DNA from: Gari tellinella
Lineage: Eukaryota; Mollusca; Bivalvia; Cardiida; Psammobiidae
Direction: 5' to 3'
DNA: 64,000 nt
Assembly (NCBI GenBank): GCA_922989275.2
Contig: OV277862.1
Coordinates: 44,169,786 to 44,233,785 of the forward strand
Numbering within the stretch: position 1 is the stretch's first letter; the number at the start of each line of letters is the position of its first letter. The notes beneath the pieces were generated by a model. The model worked only from the letters and a program-made list of their open reading frames with translations. It was not told where the DNA came from and searched no databases. Made by a program: the position numbers and the translations under genes. Positions 55,695-64,000 of this stretch are shown piece after piece.

Positions 55695-55940
55695 TTATTG
55701 GTAGAGCGTCTGCTTGCAGTGCGGGAGGTTGTGGGTTCAATTCTCGACAGGTCAAACCAAAGACATAAAATTGGAAGTAATGGCTTCCCTTCTTGGCGTT
55801 CAGTATTTCGGGTTTGCATTACAAATACAACTGGTTCATCGATGTCTGGATAAAGTGACCGGCCGGGTACAGTCCAAATGGTGCACCTAAAACGTGCCCC
55901 TGCTCGTAATTTACCGTAAAGGGCTGTATAGCAGTATAGT
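55690..55940 (+). mobile_element. SINE family C, copy 2
   Basis: Tail-half A box ATTGGTAGAGCG, anticodon arm TCTGCTTGCAGTGCGGG, B box GGTTCAATTCT (55734-55744), then AATGGCTTCCCTTCTTGGCG, AAAGTGACCGGCCGGGTAC and a GTATAGCAGTATAGTA tail. It matches the reverse copy at 53255-53560 throughout. Confidence 0.8.
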
Positions 55941-56028
55941 AACAAAACAAAATATATCTGTGTATCTTGACTTCAGTGAATATAACATTATGAAATCACA
56001 AAAACACTGTAGAAAAAATGTTTTATGT

Positions 56029-57060
56029 ACCGGTACTGATAACGTATTTAAAAGCCTATATTTCAATAAAAATTAATTAGTTTATAAATTTTAATGAATT
56101 AATAATGCCCCTTTTCCGATAAAAATGCTTTTTATTGACCAATATTGGCGAGGGTATGAAAAATGTTGGTCTGGTATGCAGACAAATTAGTTGTACCATT
56201 TTGAATCTTAACAACAATGTTACATTTAAGACAAATTGCATTTTTTTTTAATGATTTTGAATATGAATGCGGTGACCCGAAATGCCGAAAACACTGTGTT
56301 TTTGCAAAAACATTATAAAACCGGTACTGATAACGTATTTAAAAGCCTATATTTCAATTAAAATTTATTTAGTTTATAATGAATTAATAATGCCCCTTTT
56401 CCGATAAAAAAAGCTTTTTATGGACCAAAATCGGCGACGGTGTGAAAAATGTTGGTCTGTTATATCATACGAAAACACCATAGAAAGAAGTATGTTTTGT
56501 GTACACTAATTAAATACCCATTATAGATGCTTTGAGTGATTTCGTAGGTTACCATGGATCGGCATATTTAAATTTGTTGCCGATTTTAAGCCAATAAAAG
56601 CTATTATCTGCTATATATTTTTTAATTGCGTATACTTATTCATCAATAATTTATGCTTTTAATTATGATATTAGTACAACATACTTATTTCAAATGGTGT
56701 TTTAAGAGTGTTTTCGTAGGTTAAGGCAGGTCAGCATTTTTTCAATTGTAGACGATTGCTAGCCATCAAAAGCAACTGTTTGAACAAAGGTGTCGATAAT
56801 AAGTTCAAAATAAGAGTTATTAATCAATATTTATGCTTTTAAATACGATCATATAAGTACAACAAATCTATTTGAAATGGTGTTTTAGTGGGTGTTTGCG
56901 TAGATCGTGTCGGATCAGCATTTTTCATATTATCGCCAATTTTTGGGCAATAAAAGCATCTTTTTTAGTAGGAATAGTGATTATCAATTTATAATAGACT
57001 TATAAATTGATATGCATGCCTTTAAATATGCTTTCACTTGTGTAAGTTAACTTAAAACCT
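56029..57060. repeat. About 290-bp tandem array, 3-4 units
   Basis: 56029 and 56321 begin matching units (CCGGTACTGATAACGTATTT, AAAAGCCTATATTTCAAT, AATGCCCCTTTTCCGATAAA, GTGAAAAATGTTGGTCTG). Two more diverged units follow (about 56560-57060) with TGGTGTTTTA.. GTGTTTTCGTAGGTT and CAATAAAAGC. Non-coding. Confidence 0.7.
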
Positions 57061-57064
57061 TTTT

Positions 57065-57985
57065 TTCTATGGTGTTTTCGGCATTTTGGTAGTGTTTTAG
57101 CGAAAATACAGTGTTTTTGGCATTCTGGGTTACCCTATAAATGTGGTTTTTTTTAAATTCTGAAATGCTTCCAGAAAGCAGACTTTCTTTTCTTGATTTT
57201 CAATTATAACCAAATTGTCCGCCATGATGATAACTGACAGGATATGGTAACGTAAGTGATATAAAGGTGCCAGTCGACAGTATCAGACGTTCTAATATGA
57301 TAAATCACAATTTTTGCAATGAAGAATTATTTTCTTAAATGACCCACACTGTCAGTATTTGGTATATATTTCTTAGAAAATATACGTTTTTCATTTCGAT
57401 ATATTAGTCCAGGACAGATAGGTGAAAATTTCGCCAAACCTAAAACAAATTGCAAAAGAAATGCGATTAATATATTTGGGAACTTTATGATGTGCTCTAT
57501 CATGTATTAAAAATCGCCATTGATAGTGTGTGCGCAAATTGGATTTTTTTCACCTGTAAAATGGTACCCGAGGAGTAATAAATGGACAAAAATTAACAAA
57601 AGTCGTTCAGAAGTGACACACTGTTTTACTATTTGAATACTCTTACAACCATTATAAATGGTAAAAAACCTTGATATACTGCAGAATCCTTCGAAGTAAA
57701 GAATAAACAAACCATACATGTTGAAATGCACTACATGACCTTCACAATCTGAATATGACCTTGACATTAACTGATATTTACAAAACACAAACGCAAAGCA
57801 CTGAAAGTGAAAAAAATGTACTTTTTTTTTAAATTTCTATCTACGTAGATCTATTTATTTCAATCTGAGTTGCAAACTGTTTTGATTTTTATCAGATGCC
57901 GAATTACCCTGCGTCTGATCTGGATCCCAACTTGTTGCAAAAGGAAGCGCTTACTTTGAAATAATAACGTTTTCTCCACTGTACC
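57065..57985. other. No gene; one GGATCC-type hairpin
   Basis: 57868-57940 holds TTGCAAACTGTTTTGATTTT, TATCAGATGCCGAATTACC and GCGTCTGATCTGGATCC. The rest is AT-rich. Confidence 0.45.
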
Positions 57986-57989
57986 TAGA

Positions 57990-59330
57990 CTATACTTGAT
58001 AATGAATTGAGAAGCACAAAACATAAACAAACCTTCCCAGACTTACTGCTATACACAAAGACTTAAATGAATGTTTGCGCAAATATCTGGGGGTGCGGGA
58101 GGGCTGCCCCTTCCTGATGCTGGGAATCCCCCTCTCCCACACCCCACCCCGCGAGAAAAATGAAAATAAGAACTGAAATGGTAAGCTATGAAGAGTGTTT
58201 GGAGAGATTTGGGGCACTGAATACGATATATGTTGAATACGATGTATGTGAACCATACAATTTTGTTCAAAGCTCCATTACTGTATTACATTTTAAACAT
58301 CATTTTTAGGCTTCTGACTGTAGTTTTCTAGATCTACCTAGTTTTTGAGTGTCTGAAACTTGTTTTTTTACTAACGCTAGGTTGGAGAGGGGGGGGGGGG
58401 GGGGGGGGGGGGGTTTCCCCCGGACAAAAATGAAAAATTAGAACTGGAATGGTGAGCTCTGAGGTGTGTTTGGAGGGCTTTGGGGCACTGAGTACGGTCT
58501 GTGTGATTAAATACACGTTTGTTCAGAGCTCCCTTATATAAGACATAATAAAGTTTTTTATGCAGGGCTGCCATAAGTTGATCTTCAAACTCCTAAGATT
58601 TCCAAATCTTCTATTTTTCAAGCACGATTATTTAAAGCAGATTGAAATTAGAGCAGAATGTGCTTTAATGCACTCTGCTTTACTTTCAGTCTACTTTAAG
58701 CTACCATCTGCTAGGATAAAAAAAAAATATTTTGGAAAAAATCGGAGAAATGGCAGTCCTCTCTATGAGCTTTTCCTTCCGCCTTTATAGTCTTAACTTG
58801 AGATTGACAAATGTAGGTGGGGTCCGGTGGACCTCCCCCGAGAAAACAAATGGAAATAAGAACTGAAATTGTGAGCTCTGTATTATGTTTTGGGGCAATG
58901 AATACGATCTCTGTGAACCATTTAATTTTTTTAAAAGCTTATTTATATCAGATCTATACATAATTGTTTTGCGACGAACCTTTAATTCTGCTAAAAGTAC
59001 ATGTATACCGTTTTAACACGACCAAGAGGTACATGTAATGTAGCACTGTTCGTTTTAAGCTGCCGACTTTGTAGTTACTCACGTTTTGAGTTTCTGAATA
59101 TTGAATTTGACAAGTAGGCCTACTGGTGGGGGTCCAGGGGTCCTCCCCTGGGAGGTAAATGAAAAAATAAAAATGAATTTGTGAGCTCTGAAATGTGATT
59201 GGAGAGATTTCGACATTAATGTCTAACCCCCCATCCCACCCCTAGCCTTCGATTATAATGCCATTTTTGTCCATGTAAGATTTTTCATTTTTCAAATTGA
59301 TGATACGCAAGTGCGTAAGTGCGTATCGCT
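57990..59330. repeat. About 300-bp tandem array, 4 units
   Basis: Units at about 58080, 58380, 58810 and 59105 share a G/C-rich block (GGGGGTGCGGGAGG or poly-G, then CCCCC), AAATGAAAATAAGAACTGAA, TGGTGAGCTCTGA, GTGTTTGGAGAGATTT and GGGGCACTGAATACGAT. A hairpin MITE interrupts the array at 58563-58761. The proline-rich open frames are translations of the poly-G run (58389-58413). Confidence 0.7.
58563..58761 (+). mobile_element. CAGGGCTGCC-type MITE with nested hairpin, copy 3
   Basis: Left CAGGGCTGCCATAAGTTG, right GAAATGGCAGTCCT. Hairpin 58634-58700 (GAAATTAGAGCAGAATGTGC, CACTCTGCTTTACTTTCAG). 199 bp. Confidence 0.7.
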
Positions 59331-59334
59331 AGCT

Positions 59335-59760
59335 ACACCCCTGATATATATCTAATATTTCTTCTGACATAGATCTACACGTTTGAAACTGATACAAATA
59401 TAGGATTTTGCATGAGTGTTCATAAGTAAACTTGTCTTTTAGAAAACGATTAAAACGAGGCTTGCCGAGTCTTTATCGTTTTATTAAAGACTAGTTTTAT
59501 AAATCCAATACATTATGAATACGAATGTTATATTCTATTTATAACATTACCTGGCAATATTATTTATACCATATCGATAAATTTTTTTAGCTTGCTAGCT
59601 GCCCTGACTTTTAAGGTAACCAACACATATTGCGTGTTTGTATATATGTACATGTACACTGTTTTCTAAAGTTATGCAGGTGACGCCCCATCTTCGCTTA
59701 CGCTATGAAAGAGTTCATTCCTGTGGCTTGTATATAGGTTCATATATTATATTCCAGACT
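59335..59760. other. No recognised feature
   Basis: AT-rich non-coding sequence. Confidence 0.4.
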
Positions 59761-59764
59761 GAAG

Positions 59765-60705
59765 TCACTTTCAGAACTATAAGAGCAGCTGGAACCTCTG
59801 CATTATTTTAATACAACGGAACACTGAAGCCAATGCTTTCTGCATGAGCATCGCCCCGAGTCACAATTGACTAGGCATATACACTTGCATCTTATTATTG
59901 CAAAATGTCTGCTGGAGCTGGTGGCATGATCTAGTCCGTTGTCCAACTTCCATCCCCAAAGTGTTGCGTCAATTTCAGCTGCTTCAGTACACTCTTGAGT
60001 CTAAAGATGAGACAGTGGTATCTTGCTGCAGAGGACGTTGGTGGCAGTGTTTGTATCTACACAGTGTTCAAACTGTTGATAGTCTTTACAGTGAAAATGC
60101 GCAAGCGTAAGTTGTTCAAGTTGCTGAAGCTTGATCCGTTGTACAGTGCAACAAGCATTCTATCACATACATTGGTCACTTGTTCTTGTGACGTTCCTTC
60201 TTGAAAGTCTGCACATTCTGTCGGTAATGTTCAATTCACTAGACTTTACCTTTTTCAAAGTGTTCCCTTTCCCAATCGCGAAAATGCGCGAATTTCTATC
60301 GCATCAAGTAAAGGCGTGTAAGGCAGGAAGGATATAACACATTTGCAAACCAACAACATTCTTGTTTTTCTGAATGCTCCAAATTTTCAGCTTTCGATTT
60401 GAACTAGGGTTTCTGTCTGATCGAAAAATAATGTCATTTGTTTGAAGATCGGCATGGTAGCACAAGAGAACGAGCACGTCCGTTTCTTCACAGATGAATG
60501 TTGTTGGTTGTCCATATGAAGATTCGACGGCTTTTTTCACAGTTCTCACACCAGAATCAGCCCTGGCATGTACCACTTCACACCCGATAACTTGAAATGT
60601 TTCAGCAAGAAGATGAAAGCTTGCTTGTTTGCAATATTTGTCATGAAATGATCCTTCTTTGAACGTTAAGGGGTTTCTTTTGTAAACAGAACATTCTTTC
60701 TCCAT
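59765..60705 (-). pseudogene. PIN/FEN1-like nuclease-fold protein with cysteine-rich tail, pseudogene
   Basis: The frame from 60705 reads KEGSFHDKYCKQASFHLLAE, IGCEVVHARADSGVRTVKKA, QPTTFICEETDVLVLLCYHA and ILPALHAFT, where a TGA replaces what should be a glycine codon (HAFT-stop-CD). The frame then continues NSRIFAIGKGNTLKK. Further on, in shifted frames, come TLWGWKLDNGLDHATSS and FAIIRCKCICLVNCDSGRCS with CRKHWLQC and a final CRGSSC. An acidic D-rich site (ETDVLVLL), HAFTGCD and a C-terminal CxC/CxxC tail are features I recall from a large uncharacterised animal family with a PIN-like fold. Catalysis is unproven. The nonsense codon, the frameshifts and the missing N-terminus make this copy dead. 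Confidence 0.6.
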
Positions 60706-60739
60706 CAGTTGAAAATCGGTTGATCAATAGGAAAACCAT

Positions 60740-61430
60740 TTACAATGTAGTCTTTTTTAACCAAAGTACGGCCTATGAATACAGCTCATGTCTAGACCCT
60801 GAAAAAATTATGGAAATGTAATTAGATCAGAGATAGCAAAATGCAGGTCGCAAAAATATATTATAATAAAAATAGAATCTATATTGTTTTCCAAAGACCG
60901 GTGGATGATAGCCTATTAAACAAGGTATAGGGAACACAAGTGTTACATGCTTGAACAATTAAGATAGTATGGTGGACAGACATTCGGCCAGACATATAGA
61001 GACAGACAAACAGACTGACAAGCAGTCAGAGTAGCGATCACTAAGTGTCAAGATTATACATAAAATCTAAATTTCGTGAACTGTCTTCTTTAACCACAAG
61101 GTAAGGCCAATGTGCGCAGCTAATTTTGATACTCTGAAAATATTAAGGAACTCTACTTAAAACAGGTATATCCTATTACATAAACCTATATAAATATCAT
61201 AATCAAAATAGCGGATATTGTTCTTGTTCCGAAGACCTTCTGAGGATAGCCTATTAAACAAGTGATCCCAAGTTTTCTCTCATATCACTATAAGTAAAGA
61301 GTGTGTGATGGACAGACACACCGAAAAACAGACATATGGACAGGCATGCAGACAGAATAGTGATCTCATGTACATTGAATGACCAAAATATATTCAAAAA
61401 CACATTATTATCGCGAAAAATTACTTAAGA
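60740..61430. repeat. About 340-bp tandem duplication
   Basis: Two units (about 60740-61080 and 61085-61430) share TTTAACCAMAAGTACGGCC, ACYCTGAAAAWATTA, TCCAAAGACC, GATAGCCTATTAAACAAG and an ACAGACA-rich stretch. Confidence 0.6.
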
Positions 61431-61434
61431 ACAA

Positions 61435-62150
61435 ATGATAAATGTAGCCATCTTATGGTCAAAATGGGCTTCCGTAGACTTTTTTTAAAAAAACGTACGT
61501 CAGTAATGAAATTCATTTTAATTCTTTTAGTTTTATCAACAACAAGCAAATACAGTAAAGGAAGTTCATAATATACAATGCTATCAACATGTTTTGTATT
61601 TTAACACAATCATGCAAATAACAAAATCTTGATTTATAGAAGGTTTACACTGTTCTAGACATACACATACTATTATGACGTCATCAAAAGTAAATATTAT
61701 TATGACGTCATCAATAGTTTGTAAATTACACGCATTCTGGTGTTTATACCGCAGATGCTAATAATTAGGCTGTGCGCTTAGAATAAGGTGGAATTAAACA
61801 TTGTCTGGTAAATTTTATTCTTTTTTGATGGTTTTACTTACCTTTTAATTAAACTGTGGAAATTACTGGAAAATGCCGAGTGCCTGGATCTTATCTGACA
61901 TCAGTTCTTCCGGTGTTTAACATCCGGGGACAAAAACGCAGGTATGGAGGCTCATGTCAGCCAGCAGAATTGTAAACTAAATGGGCATATACTTTCGCGA
62001 ATATTTCGTAAACCGCACCGGATTTTTATGGCGACTTTTTACATAAGCCTTATTTGTCTAATATCTACATAATGGAAATAGTTTTATTTCTTTTGCAATT
62101 TGTTTGAGGTTAAACCGTATCTGTCCTGGACTATATTAACTATTCTCATT
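61435..62150. other. No recognised gene
   Basis: AT-rich. ATTATGACGTCATCAA occurs twice at about 61673-61712, giving two CRE-like TGACGTCA sites about 31 bp apart. Confidence 0.45.
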
Positions 62151-62151
62151 T

Positions 62152-62935
62152 TTATGCTCCCAAAGCTAGGCTTTGGGCGCATATAGTAATCGCACCGTGC
62201 ATGTGTGGGTGGGTGGGTGTGTGTACAAAAGCTTGTCTGGAGCATATCTCCTATACCTTACCAGCTAGGGATTCAAAATTTGGTGTGTGAGTACATCTTG
62301 GGATGGCGGAGTGTCGCTTACCACTTTCAGGTCACCTTGACCTTGACCTTTGACCTCGATTTAACAAAAGGTTTGTCAAGAGCATATCTCCTATACCTTA
62401 CCAGCTAGGAACTTCAAATTTGGTATGTGAGTACATCTTGAAATGGCAGAGTGTCGTGTACCTGAAAGTGACTTTCATGTCACTGTGATCTTGACCTTGA
62501 CCTTTAACCTCGATTTAACAAAAAGCTTGTCCGGAGCAAATCTCCTGTACCTTACCAGCTAGGGATTCCAAATTTGGAGTGTGAGTACATCTTGGGATGG
62601 CGGAGTGTCGCATACCACTTTCAGGTCACTGTGACCTTGACCTCGATTTAACAAAAAGCTTGTCCGGAGCATATCACTTATACCTTACCAGCTAGGAACT
62701 TTAAATTTGGTATGTGAGTACATCTTGAAATGGCAGAGTGTCGTGTACCATTTTCATGTCCCTTTGACCTTGACCTTTGACCTCGATTTAACAAAAAGCT
62801 TTTCCGGAGCAAATCTCCTTAACCTTATCAGCTACTGATACAAAACTTGGTTTGTGAGTTCATCATGTTACACCTCCATTACATTGTCTGTAAAAGAATT
62901 TCGCCAAATTTTGGGGGCATATACATGTCACGCTT
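62152..62935 (+). repeat. Minisatellite-cored element with AGGTCA half-site arrays
   Basis: A head hairpin CCAAAGCTAGGCTTTGG and CATATAGTAATCGCACCG are followed by five units of 132-154 bp. Each starts near GTCCGGAGCATATCTCC and has TACCTTACCAGCTAGGGATT, GTGAGTACATCTTGGGATGG and TGACCTTGACCTTTGACCTC. Units 1 and 3 and units 2 and 4 are most alike (GATGGCGGAGTGTCGC against AAATGGCAGAGTGTCGTG), a two-unit higher-order pattern. The end is TTTTGGGGGCATATA. Confidence 0.75.
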
Positions 62936-63296
62936 GATGATTGTACTTGTTTATAAACTAAAAGATATTAAATGTGGTATACACATTGATTAGGCAGTGA
63001 CTCATTGGTAATATACCATGCCCTGTGCTAAAAACAACAAGGGAGAAATTCCCCTTCCCTGCAAGTGGCTTATTTAGATCAAACAAAACAAAATTGTGAA
63101 TATTTTAAGTTGTGAAACAAAGAGAATTTAATAAATTTATCAGAGTGGGAAAAAACACGGTTTTTCAACCCGCCGTACCTGGTTTTTATTGTTTTCAGAA
63201 TGTATTGCAATATATTGGAAAACCGGTTTTATTGCACATTCCTAGTTTATTATCATAAAATAGTTGCTAATTTTTATTTTTTGTTTATCAAAATAG

Positions 63297-63368
63297 TATG
63301 AGACTTGCCCAGTGATGATGACAGAGTGCAGACAAACAGACGTTCAGAGGATGACATTGCCCTGAGTG
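63297..63368 (+). CDS. Candidate small internal exon
   Basis: A T-rich stretch ending ..CAAAATAG precedes a segment that ends at a consensus donor, GAGTG|GTAAGT, at 63368/63369. From a nearby alternative acceptor (TATGAG, 63302) the frame reads LPSDDDRVQTNRRSEDDIAL, an acidic low-complexity peptide. No neighbouring exon is recognised. Confidence 0.25.
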
Positions 63369-63374
63369 GTAAGT

Positions 63375-64000
63375 CTGTAGGAATACTACATTGTCGGGAA
63401 TTTGACTTTTATCAGCAACAAAGTTGTCTTTTTGGCACTATTGCAAATAGTATAGAAAGGCAGTGGCTGTTCTGGAAATGTTTTCATTTGGCTCACATAT
63501 GGAAGCTGTATGGTTAGAGAAAGTGACATGCACAGTTACAAGGTTCATTACTCTATTGTGTCAAGTTGTTTTCATTTTTGAACTATTCCCCTTTTTAGCT
63601 CGCCAGTCGAGTGTCCTGGAAAATTATGTTGTTACCCAGTTGTCGGTGTAAAAATTGTTGTTGCTGCTCCAGTTCCCATTTTTGTTCATCATAGCAAATT
63701 TAGAGAAAGTGTTCACAACTTATATACCAATTTCCACCTAAATATATCTTACTAATGCACCACACATTTAGAAATTTAGAGCTCCTATGTTATATGTAAC
63801 TCCTATGTCCCTCCAGGTAGTCCATGCATGTGTATATGGATAAAACTTTCCCATGCACAGAAAACGTTTGACCCCTGTGACCTTAATTTGAACTTGGGGC
63901 TAACGTTTAGGTTTCGAAATCTGTGTTAGGTTTCGAAAAATGGATTATTACTCATAAATTATGTCATAATATTCATTATTGTAACATGGTGAGAAAAATA
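63375..64000. other. No recognised gene; possible repeat head at 63592
   Basis: TTTTTAGCTCGCCAGTCGAG at about 63593 resembles the TAGCTCACCTGAGC head of the elements at 39-44 kb and may start another such element. Confidence 0.35.

Noticed and set aside
58334..58574. Proline-rich frames
   Set aside because: The prolines come from the poly-G run at 58389-58413.

Overview
The window looks like AT-rich, repeat-dense intergenic DNA of an animal, most likely a marine bivalve mollusc. This is inferred from the mix of RNase H-bearing non-LTR retrotransposons, SINEs sharing a LINE tail, many small inverted-repeat elements, minisatellite-cored elements and two gene families that I recall as expanded in bivalves. 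No bacterial gene organisation, rRNA gene or convincing functional tRNA is present. Nearly every long open frame belongs to a transposable element. Only a few short stretches look like host exons.

Layout. 1-9.25 kb is one old non-LTR retrotransposon on the + strand. It has been split by a SINE, two tandem 163-bp MITEs, a 169-bp palindrome, a piece carrying a tRNA-like sequence, and a second, nearly intact LINE on the - strand (5.1-8.85 kb). 9.3-19.3 kb holds SINEs, a 250-bp dispersed repeat, a minisatellite element, one candidate exon near 11.8-12.0 kb, the first of two long twin repeats (14.1 kb) and reverse-transcriptase remnants (16.9-17.9 kb). 19.5-21.7 kb is a complete-ended but internally deleted Tigger/pogo element. 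22.9-30 kb holds four more LINE fragments and a decayed multi-exon gene with a PHD-like finger and a TatD-like motif. 30.1-30.9 kb has two TA-flanked MITEs.

32.15-34.5 kb is a satellite dominated by GAAnnTTC palindromes. 37.16-39.13 kb is a second satellite whose 157-bp unit carries two copies of the palindrome GTTAGCCGGCTAAC. 39-45 kb holds minisatellite-cored elements in opposite orientations. 45-51.5 kb has MITEs, the second twin repeat and two TIR elements, one 2189 bp long flanked by TGA. 53-55.9 kb has two tRNA-Cys-type SINEs, hairpin MITEs and a CCATGG-rich TIR element split by an RTE-like fragment. 56-59.3 kb contains two tandem arrays. 59.8-60.7 kb is a pseudogene of a PIN-like protein with a cysteine-rich tail. 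60.7-62.9 kb has further tandem repeats, the last rich in AGGTCA half-sites.

Two short hairpin families recur across the window. One is built on GCAGAATG and sits in the middle of at least three unrelated MITE families. The other is built on GGATCC and TGATCA and has about 20 copies. These two families and the two palindromic satellites are the most interesting structures here.
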